8,128 nucleotides of DNA from Collinsella sp. (GCA_020025115.1 JAHHSP010000049.1:1-8128); one strand, 5' to 3'. Shown: positions 1 to 7,846, numbered from the stretch's first letter. Made by a program: numbers and translations. The notes: generated by a model from the letters alone, not told the origin.

Positions 1-366
1 GGTTCGGACCTCGATGCCGCCACGCAGAAGCAGCTCACCCACGGTGCTCGCATGACCGAGCTCCTCAAGCAGGGCCGTTTCAAGGCGTTGGATGTCGTCG
101 ACCAGGTTGCCGTGCTGTACGCGGGTAACAAGGGCTACCTCGATGACATGGCCCTCGAGGATGTCGTGCCCTTCCGCGACGGTCTGGTGGAGTTCCTGAA
201 CGGTGCCTACCGCAAGCTCCTGGAGGAGTTCCGCTCCGCCAAGATCGACGATCGCATCGGCAAGGAGCTCGAGCAGGCCATCAGCGATTACAAGGATCAG
301 TTCCTGGCGTCTCGCGACACCGGGAAGGCGCCCACCAAGTCGGTCGCCGACGAAGCTGGAGAGTAG
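1..366 (+). CDS. atpA: ATP synthase F1 subunit alpha, C-terminal part (partial)
   Basis: This is the 3' end of the alpha subunit gene, open from base 1 and ending in TAG; 121 residues are in the window. Alpha alternates with beta in the F1 hexamer on the cytoplasmic side of the membrane and carries the non-catalytic nucleotide sites. The visible part is the C-terminal helical domain. It starts with SDLDAATQKQLTHGARMTELLKQ-like sequence, continues with VAVLYAGNKGYLDD (the counterpart of the conserved VAV-YAG-GYLDD segment), and ends in a charged tail. The P-loop and nucleotide-binding core lie upstream of the window. The next gene, atpG, starts 8 bases after the stop, in the standard alpha-gamma-beta-epsilon order, which implies that atpB, E, F and H lie further upstream. 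An internal ATG at base 52 is not the real start, because the homologous sequence continues to the window edge. Confidence 0.97.
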   Translation, partial: GSDLDAATQKQLTHGARMTELLKQGRFKALDVVDQVAVLYAGNKGYLDDMALEDVVPFRDGLVEFLNGAYRKLLEEFRSAKIDDRIGKELEQAISDYKDQFLASRDTGKAPTKSVADEAGE

Positions 367-374
367 TAAGCCCT

Positions 375-1285
375 ATGGCCAACCTCCGCGAAATAAAAAA
401 GCGCATCGGTTCGGTCTCCACGACCCAGCAGATCACGCGCACCATGGAAATGGTCGCTACGGCGAAGATCGCGCGCGCCCTGCAGCGTGCGAAGAACAGC
501 GAGCCGTATTCCGCCGCGATCACCGACGTGATGCTCACCGTGGCGACCGATCCCGCGCTCAACGTCAACTCGCCGCTCCTCGTGGACCCCGAGACCTACG
601 AACGTGCGCTGGTCATTGCGATCAGCTCCGACCGTGGTCTTGCCGGCGGTTTCAACATGCAGGTCGAGCGCGCCGCCGAGCAGCGCATCAAGCACTTCCA
701 CCGTCACGGTGCGAAGGAGGTCGAGCTCATCACCTGCGGTCGCAAGGTGACTGAGTATTTCCGCAAGTACCCCTTCAAGGTGATGGGCATCGTCGGCGAG
801 TCCGACGACCCCACGCTCGAGAATGCCCGTGCCGTGGCAAACTACGTGATCGATGGCTTCTCGCAGGGTCGTTTCGGCCGCGTGGACATCGTCTACTTCC
901 ATGCGAAGAACCGCGTGGAGCAGGTTTTGCGCTCCGAGCGCATCCTGCCGCTGGACGATGAGGTGCTGCGCACCGCCCGCGGACCCCGTGCGAACGAGGA
1001 TGAGGCGCCCGCGCGTCTCTCCTCGCCGTTCGAGTTCGTCCCCTCCGCAGAGCACGTGCTCAACAAGCTGATTCCGAGCTACGTGCTGACCGTCGTCCAT
1101 CAGGCCATGATCGACTCCGCAGCAGCCGAGCAGGGTGCCCGACGCAAGTCGATGCACTCGGCCACAGAGAACGCAAGCGCGATCATCGCCGACCTCACGC
1201 GCACTTATAACCGTGTACGCCAGGCCTCCATCACCACCGAGATCAACGAGATCGTGGGCGGGGCCGCTGCATTGGAGGAACATTA

Positions 1286-1286
<1 letters not shown>
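375..1286 (+). CDS. atpG: ATP synthase F1 subunit gamma
   Basis: This encodes the rotor shaft of F1, which couples rotation of the c-ring to catalysis in the beta subunits. The 303-residue product is slightly longer than the E. coli protein (about 287). The N-terminal coiled-coil helix is clear at residues 1-35 (MANLREIKKRIGSVSTTQQI, then TRTMEMVATAKI). The central Rossmann-like domain carries SSDRGLAGGFN at 84-94. The C-terminal helix carries the family signature MHSATENASAI at 260-270 and ends in EIVGGAAAL. The extra length sits mainly around residues 200-215, a charged loop before the C-terminal helix. No chloroplast-type pair of regulatory cysteines is seen. The ATG at 375 lies about 13 bases after a GGAG-type ribosome binding site inside the end of atpA. 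The stop TAA overlaps the atpD start by one base, which suggests translational coupling. Confidence 0.97.
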
Positions 1287-2719
<1,433 letters not shown>

Positions 2720-2724
2720 GGACC

Positions 2725-3129
2725 ATGGCAAAGCCCATGCAGCTGCGCATCGTCTGCCCCGAGGAGTGCGTGTATGAGGGGGCCATCGCGTATGTGGCGG
2801 TTCCCTCCACCGTCGGAGAATTCGGCATATTGCCGCGTCATGCGAGCGAGATCTGCACGATCGACGGTGGCCATATCCGCGTCTCCGAAACCAAGATGGG
2901 CACCGTCGATCATGTCTTCGCGGTGACGGACGGGTACGTCCAGGTTGCGAATGACGAGGTCATCGTGCTCGCCGAGCGTGCCGTCGACACCGAGAAGGTC
3001 GATGTCGACGAGGTGAGCGCCAGGCTTGCAGGTTTTGAAGACCAGCTGGGGAATATGGCGGAGGACGACGCTCGTCGCGCCTACCTCTATAATGAAATCG
3101 CATGGTGCAAGCTGCTGCTTGCTCAGTAG
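2725..3129 (+). CDS. atpC: ATP synthase F1 subunit epsilon
   Basis: This encodes the central-stalk epsilon subunit, which links gamma to the c-ring and often acts as an inhibitor of ATP hydrolysis. The product is 134 residues, normal for the family. The N-terminal beta-sandwich is well conserved: MQLRIVCPEECVYEG near the start, VAVPSTVGEFGILPRHA at 24-40, and a GGHIRV strand. The C-terminal part (about 92-134) should form the two-helix hairpin. It has a DDARRA stretch at 114-119 that resembles the I/L-D-x-x-R-A ATP-binding motif known from Bacillus epsilon, with Asp in the first position. The final helix, YLYNEIAWCKLLLAQ, is unlike the usual Ala/Arg-rich end. The ATG lies close behind the atpD stop, with G-rich ribosome binding sequence at 2710-2722. 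It is the last gene of the operon: hairpins follow the stop codon directly. Confidence 0.95.
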   Translation: MAKPMQLRIVCPEECVYEGAIAYVAVPSTVGEFGILPRHASEICTIDGGHIRVSETKMGTVDHVFAVTDGYVQVANDEVIVLAERAVDTEKVDVDEVSARLAGFEDQLGNMAEDDARRAYLYNEIAWCKLLLAQ

Positions 3130-3158
3130 GTGCAGGCGAACGAGCAGTTCGCGCGCAC
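3130..3158 (+). other. Hairpin directly after the atpC stop codon
   Basis: Starting at the first base after the atpC stop, GTGC (3130-3133) can pair with GCAC (3155-3158), and GCGAAC (3136-3141) with GTTCGC (3147-3152). The loop is GAGCA, and a 2x2 internal mismatch separates the two helices, giving ten base pairs in total. No U-run follows, so it is not itself a terminator. It may protect the 3' end of the atp mRNA or work together with the terminator hairpin 12 bases downstream. The pairing is read directly from the sequence; the role is inference. Confidence 0.55.
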
Positions 3159-3170
3159 AGCGATTGACAT

Positions 3171-3204
3171 CATGCCCGGGGAACGGCCCCGGGCATGTTT
3201 TTTT
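3171..3204 (+). terminator. Intrinsic terminator of the atp operon
   Basis: CATGCCCGGGG (3171-3181) pairs perfectly with CCCCGGGCATG (3187-3197), an 11-bp GC-rich stem with a 5-base loop, followed at once by seven T residues (3198-3204). This is a classical Rho-independent terminator. The U-run ends only 13 bases before the murA start codon, and the murA ribosome binding site begins directly after it. No promoter is visible between the terminator and murA. Confidence 0.93.
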
Positions 3205-3217
3205 GAAAGGGAAACGT

Positions 3218-4501
3218 TTGGATATCATCCGCGTTGAAGGCGGCCATCTCATCAGCGGCACGGTCGCCGTCTCGGGTGCGAAGAACTCCGCGCTCAAGCT
3301 CATGGCCGCCACGCTGCTTGCGTCGGGGGCCACCACACTCGAGAACGTGCCCAACATCTCGGACGTCCATGTGATGGGCAAGGTGCTCAAGCGCATGGGC
3401 GCCACCATCGACGTGATCGATGAGCACACCTTGCGCATCGACACCTCCGCCGTGTCCTCTTGGGAGGCACCGTATGACCTGGTGGCCAAGATGCGCGCAT
3501 CGACCGCCGTCATGGGCCCGCTGCTCGGGCGCTTCGGTTGCGCCAAGATCGCGATGCCCGGCGGCTGCAACCTCGGTGCCCGCAAGATCGACATGCATAT
3601 TTTGGGTCTGGGGGCCTTGGGCGTTCAGTTCGACACCGATCACGGCTACATTCACGCCGACGCGCCCAAGGGTCTTACCGGCACGGCCGTGACCCTCGAG
3701 TTCGCCAGCGTCGGCGCCACGGAGAACCTGATCATGGCCGCGGTCAAGGCAAAGGGTGTCACCGTTATCGACAACGCTGCGCGTGAGCCCGAGATCGTCG
3801 ACCTCGCCAACATGCTCAACGAGATGGGCGCCAAGATCACCGGCGCCGGCACGCCCGTCGTGCAGATCGAGGGTGTGGAGGAACTGCACCCCGTGACCCA
3901 TCGCGTGGTGGGCGACCGCATCGAGGCGGGAACCTTCATCACCGCCGCGGCGCTCATGGCCGATGAATCGGGCGTCGAGGTCACGGGCTTCAATCCGATC
4001 AACCTCGGAATGGTCATCAAGAAGCTCGAGCTCATGGGCGTGCGCATCGACCGCATCGAGAACGGCGTCCGCGTCTATCGCGCCGACCGCATCGAGCCGG
4101 TCGACATTCAGACCTTGCCGTTCCCCGGCTTTCCCACGGATATGCAGGCCCAGATCATGGTCCTGTCCGCCCTCGCCGCCGGCAATTCCATCATCACCGA
4201 GAACATCTTCGAGAATCGCTTCATGTTCGCCTCCGAGCTCGTTCGAATGGGTGCGGATATCCGCGTGGAGAGTCACCACGCGATGGTGCGCGGGGTAAGT
4301 GGATTCTCCGGAGCCCAGGTCACCTCGCCCGACCTTCGCGGCGGCGCGGCGCTCGTGGTCGCCGGCCTCATCGCCGAGGGCTACACCGAGGTGTCTGCCA
4401 TTCATCACATCGACCGCGGGTACGAGCGCTTCGTCGAGAAGCTCTGCTCGCTGGGCGCTCGGGTTGAGCGTCTGAGCGTGCCCGACCCCATTGACGACTA
4501 G
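3218..4501 (+). CDS. murA: UDP-N-acetylglucosamine 1-carboxyvinyltransferase (MurA)
   Basis: This cytoplasmic enzyme transfers enolpyruvate from PEP to UDP-GlcNAc, the first committed step of peptidoglycan synthesis. The 427-residue product matches the family (about 417-430). Seen in the sequence: Lys22-Asn23 in GAKNSALK, the active-site loop PGGCNLGAR with Cys117 (E. coli Cys115), GATENLIMAA at 166-175, GDRIEAGTF at 232-240, and PGFPTDMQAQ with Asp308 (E. coli Asp305). Cys117 is the residue that fosfomycin alkylates, so the enzyme is of the fosfomycin-sensitive type by family knowledge. I chose the TTG at 3218 because AAAGGG (3206-3211) is well spaced before it and the protein then begins MDIIRVEGG, as MurA proteins do. 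The frame is open further upstream (to 3026), but that part overlaps atpC and the terminator and has no MurA similarity. The LCP gene follows after 12 bases, so the two are probably co-transcribed. Confidence 0.96.
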   Translation: MDIIRVEGGHLISGTVAVSGAKNSALKLMAATLLASGATTLENVPNISDVHVMGKVLKRMGATIDVIDEHTLRIDTSAVSSWEAPYDLVAKMRASTAVMGPLLGRFGCAKIAMPGGCNLGARKIDMHILGLGALGVQFDTDHGYIHADAPKGLTGTAVTLEFASVGATENLIMAAVKAKGVTVIDNAAREPEIVDLANMLNEMGAKITGAGTPVVQIEGVEELHPVTHRVVGDRIEAGTFITAAALMADESGVEVTGFNPINLGMVIKKLELMGVRIDRIENGVRVYRADRIEPVDIQTLPFPGFPTDMQAQIMVLSALAAGNSIITENIFENRFMFASELVRMGADIRVESHHAMVRGVSGFSGAQVTSPDLRGGAALVVAGLIAEGYTEVSAIHHIDRGYERFVEKLCSLGARVERLSVPDPIDD

Positions 4502-4513
4502 CGCAGGTACTCT

Positions 4514-5665
4514 ATGAGCCAGAGAAAGATTCCGGTCCAGCAGGGCCGCCAACCCTCCACGGGCGCCGGCAGCAGGATTTACAGCCGCGAGAACGTGAGC
4601 CGTTATTCCGAGCGCGCCCGCCAGCGCCGCAAGAGCGGCATGATCAAGCGCGGCATCCTCGGAGCGGTGCTCACGGTGCTGCTCGTGGGCGTCGTGGGTG
4701 TCGGAGCTTGGTTCTTCCGCATCGCGGACAATCTGAGCGGCAAAGGCTTCATCGGCGCCAACGTCCTGCAGATCCTGAACGATTCCGATGTCGCGCGCGA
4801 GCCGTTTTACATGCTCCTGCTCGGCACCGATGGTCGCCCGGGCGAGGACGTGTACCGTTCTGACTCGATCATCTTGGCGCGCGTCGACCCCGTCGAGAAG
4901 AACGCCGCGCTCATTTCGATTCCACGTGACACCCGTGTGGTCTACAAGGGCGAGACCATGAAGATCAACGCCACCCATTCCATCGATGGGCCCGAGGGCG
5001 TGATCAGGGCCGTAAACGACCTGTGCTTCGATGGCGAGCAGAAGGTCTCGCACTATGCCGAGGTCAACTTCCCCGGCATGGAGCAGCTCATCGACGCCGT
5101 GGGTGGCATCGACTTGGAGGCCACCGAGGAAGTCGATGACCCGGCGCACCTCGACGTCAAGGTCGAGAAGGGCTGGCAGCATATGGACGGCAGGACCGCC
5201 CTGGCTTATGCCCGTTGCCGCTATACCTACGCCGATGGCGACTACACCCGCATGCGGCACCAGCGTCAGGTGCTCGGCGCCCTTGCATCCAAGATCCTGA
5301 ACGACCTCGATCCGGCCAGTATCATGGGCACGGTCGAATCCCTTTCCAACGTGGTGATCACCACCTTGAGCGTGCAGGACATCATGGCCGTGGCCAATGC
5401 GATGCGTGGCATGGATGTGGGCAACGACATGTACGTCGCCAACATCCCGTCGTACGCCGACGGCACGACGTACGTGAACGGCGTGAGCTATGTCTTCGTG
5501 TACGAGGATCGCCTTGCTGAGATGATGGCCAAAGTGGACGCCGGTGAGAACCCCGACGGCCCCCAGACCATGGGCAGCGAGACGGGCGGCGGATCAACGC
5601 TGAGCGATATCTCGGGCTCCGTATTTGCCTCCGAGGATGGCGAGGACGATTCCACCGTCGAGTAG
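4514..5665 (+). CDS. LytR-CpsA-Psr (LCP) family cell-wall glycopolymer transferase
   Basis: This is a membrane-anchored enzyme of the LCP family, whose members transfer lipid-linked glycopolymers (teichoic-acid-like or capsular) to peptidoglycan on the outer face of the membrane. The product is 383 residues. A basic cytoplasmic N-terminus (1-46, rich in Arg/Lys) is followed by one transmembrane helix at about 47-68. The LCP domain covers about 97-265. Its signatures are LLLGTDGR (101-108), RSDSIILARVDP (115-126), the SIPRDT box (135-140), YAEVNFPGMEQLIDAVGGID (181-200) and the Arg-rich YARCRY...DYTRMRHQRQV (232-253), which includes the Asp and Arg residues that bind metal and pyrophosphate in known LCP structures. 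The last 35 or so residues are acidic, Gly/Ser-rich and probably disordered. The gene lies 12 bases after murA, so a wall role is consistent. The exact polymer cannot be told from sequence, and several paralogues are usual in Gram-positives. Confidence 0.93.
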   Translation: MSQRKIPVQQGRQPSTGAGSRIYSRENVSRYSERARQRRKSGMIKRGILGAVLTVLLVGVVGVGAWFFRIADNLSGKGFIGANVLQILNDSDVAREPFYMLLLGTDGRPGEDVYRSDSIILARVDPVEKNAALISIPRDTRVVYKGETMKINATHSIDGPEGVIRAVNDLCFDGEQKVSHYAEVNFPGMEQLIDAVGGIDLEATEEVDDPAHLDVKVEKGWQHMDGRTALAYARCRYTYADGDYTRMRHQRQVLGALASKILNDLDPASIMGTVESLSNVVITTLSVQDIMAVANAMRGMDVGNDMYVANIPSYADGTTYVNGVSYVFVYEDRLAEMMAKVDAGENPDGPQTMGSETGGGSTLSDISGSVFASEDGEDDSTVE

Positions 5666-5716
5666 GAGAGCTCGAACCGGTTTCGTCGTGGACGCGCAAA
5701 CGGACGATATGTGTCT

Positions 5717-5745
5717 TTGACTTGCAGGCACCCCTGGCATACGCT
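5717..5745 (+). promoter_or_regulatory. Probable promoter for pepT
   Basis: TTGACT (5717-5722) matches the -35 consensus in five of six bases. With a 17-base spacer it is followed by TACGCT (5740-5745), which fits the relaxed TAnnnT -10 of actinobacterial housekeeping sigma factors. Transcription would start near 5752 and give a leader of about 55 bases before pepT. The -10 element lies inside the 5729-5752 hairpin. The call rests on motif match and position only. Confidence 0.5.
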
Positions 5746-5752
5746 GGGGGTG
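5729..5752 (+). terminator. Possible terminator after the murA-LCP pair
   Basis: CACCCCTGGC (5729-5738) pairs with GCTGGGGGTG (5743-5752), giving ten pairs of which two are G-T, with the tetraloop ATAC. Only three T residues follow before CGCG, so the U-run is weak. It is the best terminator candidate for the murA-LCP transcript, but it overlaps the likely pepT promoter. Confidence 0.45.
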
Positions 5753-5764
5753 TTTCGCGTATCG

Positions 5765-5782
5765 GCCCCCTCGCGTGGGGGC
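5765..5782 (+). other. GC-only hairpin in the pepT leader
   Basis: GCCCCC (5765-5770) pairs perfectly with GGGGGC (5777-5782) around the loop TCGCGT. It lies in the untranslated leader, about 10 bases before the pepT ribosome binding site. No U-run follows. It could stabilise the leader or slightly affect ribosome access, but no known riboswitch form is recognisable. Confidence 0.4.
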
Positions 5783-5807
5783 GCCGCCCAACCAGAAAGG
5801 AACATCC

Positions 5808-7040
5808 ATGTCCGATGTCCTCAATCGCTTTTTGAGATACGTCCAGGTGGACACGCAGTCTGCCGACGAGCACTGTGACCAGGTTCCCTCGACCGTCATT
5901 CAGTTTGACCTGGCCAACATGCTCGCCGACGAGCTGCGCGAGCTTGGAGCCCGGGATGTGACGGTCACTGAGAACGCGTATGTGACGGCTTGGCTCCCCG
6001 CGAGCGAGGGCGCCGAGGATCGCCCGCGCCTTGGCCTGATCTCGCATCTCGATACCACCGAGCAGGCGCCGGGCTTTGGCGTGAAACCCCATGTCATGAC
6101 CTATGAGGGTGGTGACCTGGTGTGCGCCGTGGTGGACGGCAAGCCGGTCTCCATCAGCCCCGCGCTGCTGCCCGCCTTGAACGACCTGATGGGTGAGGAG
6201 CTCGTGTGCACCGACGGCACCACGCTGTTGGGCGGAGACGACAAGGCCGGTATCGCCGAGATCATGGCGCTCGTCGCACTCATAGCGGACAATCCCACCC
6301 TACCCCATCCCGAGCTGGGCATCTGCTTCTGCCCCGACGAGGAGATCGGCCATGGCGCTGAGCTGCTCGACCTGGATGCCTACGGTTGCACGTACGCCTA
6401 CACGGTCGACGGGGGTCCGATCGGCGAGCTCGAGTGGGAGTGCTTCAACGCCGCCGAGGCCGTCGTGCGTTTCCAGGGCTTTTCCATTCACCCCGGGGAC
6501 GCCAAGGGCCGCATGGTCAACGCCGCCGAGCTCGCGCATCGCTTCCATAGCCTGCTGCCCGCCGTTCAGCGGCCGGAGTATACCAGCGGTTACGAGGGCT
6601 TTTACTATCTCGAGGGCATCAGCGGCACTGTCGAGCATGCGACGAGCCGCTACATCATCCGCGACCATGATGCCGACAAGTTCCAGGCCAAGATCGACCA
6701 TCTGCTTTCCGCCGTGTCGTTCATGAACGAGGAGCAGGGCTGCGAGCGCGTGACCGTCGAGGTCAAGCAGCAATACCGCAACATGGCCGAGAAGGTGGCG
6801 CAGCATCCCGAGCTTATCGACCTCGCCAAGGACGCGTTCGTCGAGGCCGGCGTTGAGCCCAACGTCATCCCCATCCGCGGCGGCACAGACGGGGCGCAGC
6901 TGTCCTTCCGCGGGCTGCCCTGCCCCAACCTCTCCACGGGTGTCTATTGCTGCCATGGGGTAAACGAGTTCATCCCGGTGAAGTCGCTCGAAACCATGGT
7001 CGAGGTTTTGACCCACCTGGTGGCCAAGTTCGCCGCATAA
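5808..7040 (+). CDS. pepT: Peptidase T (tripeptide aminopeptidase)
   Basis: This is a cytoplasmic di-zinc M20B exopeptidase that removes the N-terminal residue from tripeptides. The 410-residue product equals the family length (about 408). The metal and catalytic residues are all visible by motif: ISHLDTTEQAPGFG with His80 and Asp82, LLGGDDKAG with Asp144, CPDEEIGHG with Glu178 and Glu179, YTVDGGP with Asp201, and CCHGVNEF with His383. These correspond to E. coli PepT His78, Asp80, Asp140, Glu173, Glu174, Asp196 and His379. HPGDAKGRMVNAA at 228-240 and IRGGTDGAQLSF at 356-367 are further PepT signatures. I chose the ATG at 5808 because AGAAAGGA precedes it at good spacing (site ending at 5801) and the protein then starts MSDVLNRFLRYVQVDT, as in the family. 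The in-frame GTG at 5775 lies in a leader hairpin and would add 11 unrelated residues. No signal peptide or other fusion is seen. Confidence 0.96.
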   Translation: MSDVLNRFLRYVQVDTQSADEHCDQVPSTVIQFDLANMLADELRELGARDVTVTENAYVTAWLPASEGAEDRPRLGLISHLDTTEQAPGFGVKPHVMTYEGGDLVCAVVDGKPVSISPALLPALNDLMGEELVCTDGTTLLGGDDKAGIAEIMALVALIADNPTLPHPELGICFCPDEEIGHGAELLDLDAYGCTYAYTVDGGPIGELEWECFNAAEAVVRFQGFSIHPGDAKGRMVNAAELAHRFHSLLPAVQRPEYTSGYEGFYYLEGISGTVEHATSRYIIRDHDADKFQAKIDHLLSAVSFMNEEQGCERVTVEVKQQYRNMAEKVAQHPELIDLAKDAFVEAGVEPNVIPIRGGTDGAQLSFRGLPCPNLSTGVYCCHGVNEFIPVKSLETMVEVLTHLVAKFAA

Positions 7041-7059
7041 ACTATTGCGCAATCTGTTG

Positions 7060-7121
7060 CAATCGCGCAGAACCACGCCGAGCGTTGCGATTGTCCGCTC
7101 GAGCCTCGGGGCGCTCGGCGT
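7060..7121 (+). repeat. Interleaved inverted repeats between pepT and the regulator
   Basis: CAATCGC (7060-7066) is the reverse complement of GCGATTG (7087-7093), and ACGCCGAGCG (7075-7084) of CGCTCGGCGT (7112-7121). The arms alternate a-b-a'-b', so in RNA they form either two competing hairpins or an H-type pseudoknot. The b-b' stem (10 bp, GC-rich, 27-base loop) is followed by ATTT and could serve as a weak terminator for pepT. A perfect 10-bp palindrome, ATTGCGCAAT (7044-7053), lies just upstream. The base complementarity is direct observation; the function is not known. Confidence 0.5.
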
Positions 7122-7129
7122 ATTTGGGG

Positions 7130-7135
7130 TAGAAT
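7130..7135 (+). promoter_or_regulatory. Probable -10 element of the metalloregulator gene
   Basis: TAGAAT matches the TATAAT consensus in five of six bases. Transcription would start near 7142, about 27 bases before the chosen GTG. There is no good -35 at 16-18 bases upstream (the sequence there is GC-rich), so the promoter may be weak or need an activator. The downstream arm of the 10-bp inverted repeat ends 8 bases before it. Confidence 0.45.
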
Positions 7136-7168
7136 GCAGCGCAGAGAACCGACGTGAAGGGAACGATC

Positions 7169-7603
7169 GTGGAAGCAGCCGACCAGAGCGCCAAGCCACA
7201 TCTCACCATGGCAAACGAGGATTACCTCGAGTGCATCGTGCGCATCGAGGCGGAGGAGTCCGACCAGGGTGCCGACGGCATCCGTTCGGTCGAGATTGCT
7301 CAGCGCCTGGATGTCTCCAAGGCTTCGGTCAACAAGGCGATTGCATCGCTCAAGTCCCAGGGGATGGTCGAGCAGGCCCATTACGGAAAGGTTCGCCTGA
7401 CCGAAGAGGGAAGGTCCATCGGCGCCGCCGTGTGGCGCCGCCATCGCATGCTGCGGGCTTTCCTGACCGACGAATTGGGCGTCGAGTTCGACCGCGCCGA
7501 TGAGGAGGCGTGCAAGATGGAGCACGCTCTGTCCGAGGACACTATGGATCGCTGGATCGCCCATATGGAACGCGATGGAATCAGCCTCGTGGACCGACGG
7601 TGA
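7169..7603 (+). CDS. DtxR/MntR-family metal-dependent transcriptional regulator
   Basis: This is a short cytoplasmic metalloregulator that, by family knowledge, binds DNA when loaded with Mn2+ or Fe2+ and represses metal uptake genes. The 144-residue product is close in length to B. subtilis MntR (142) and lacks the C-terminal SH3/FeoA-like domain of DtxR and IdeR. It has an N-terminal winged helix at about 14-82 (NEDYLECIV, then recognition helix VSKASVNKAIASLKSQGMV at 49-67, wing HYGKVRLTEEG) and a dimerisation and metal domain at about 83-135. Likely ligands are Asp18, Glu21, His92, Cys115, Glu118 and His119. These combine the MntR Asp/Glu pair with the DtxR Cys-x-x-Glu-His set. The GTG at 7169 is preferred because AAGGGA (7157-7162) lies 6 bases before it. 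An in-frame GTG at 7154 would add five residues but has no clear binding site. Its targets are not in the window, and the choice between Mn and Fe is open. Confidence 0.9.
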   Translation: MEAADQSAKPHLTMANEDYLECIVRIEAEESDQGADGIRSVEIAQRLDVSKASVNKAIASLKSQGMVEQAHYGKVRLTEEGRSIGAAVWRRHRMLRAFLTDELGVEFDRADEEACKMEHALSEDTMDRWIAHMERDGISLVDRR

Positions 7604-7620
7604 AGGTGTTCGCGCGCGTA

Positions 7621-7670
7621 ACCCCCTGCAAGTGTGCTGTACATGGCCCCCTTGCAGGGGGTTTTGCTTT
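7621..7670 (+). terminator. Intrinsic terminator of the metalloregulator gene
   Basis: ACCCCCTGCAAG (7621-7632) pairs perfectly with CTTGCAGGGGGT (7651-7662). The stem has 12 base pairs around an 18-base loop, and TTTT-GC-TTT follows (7662-7670). It begins 18 bases after the regulator stop codon. The large loop is slightly unusual, but the stem strength and T-run make this a confident Rho-independent terminator. It separates the regulator from the downstream mutase gene. Confidence 0.9.
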
Positions 7671-7846
7671 GAGGCGTGGCCGCGACCGGTGGAGGGCTGG
7701 CTCGCCATCGCGCGCATTTCCGTGCGACCGGGAGATTCTTACAGTTTGCTTAGAAAGGGATGACGCTGGTTGGCCTGCCATGGTTCGGGTATACCGAGCA
7801 ATGCAGAGACGTCAACCACAAACCACCGCAAGGGGTGCATGCGCGC

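Noticed and set aside
297..1283. A 328-codon open frame on the minus strand opposite atpG
   Set aside because: This is the codon-aligned shadow of atpG. No ribosome binding site or family similarity is seen.
3164..3169. A perfect TTGACA hexamer as part of a murA promoter
   Set aside because: At 16-18 bases downstream there is only the terminator stem (CCCCGGG) and no -10-like sequence. It is kept as a note in the murA finding and not called as a promoter.
3170..5260. A 696-codon open frame on the minus strand across murA and the LCP gene
   Set aside because: murA and the LCP gene are in the same reading phase, and this frame is their exact codon-aligned complement. It stays open because TTA, CTA and TCA codons are rare in these GC-rich genes. 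The translation is low-complexity and looks like no family, while both sense genes are clearly real.
7045..7503. A 152-codon + strand frame overlapping the regulator
   Set aside because: It is out of frame with the clear winged-helix regulator, Arg/Gly-rich, and starts inside the structured intergenic region.
7682..7731. Direct repeat GCGACCGG (7682-7689 and 7724-7731) before the mutase gene
   Set aside because: Only two 8-base copies in GC-rich sequence, with no further structure. This is within what chance would give.
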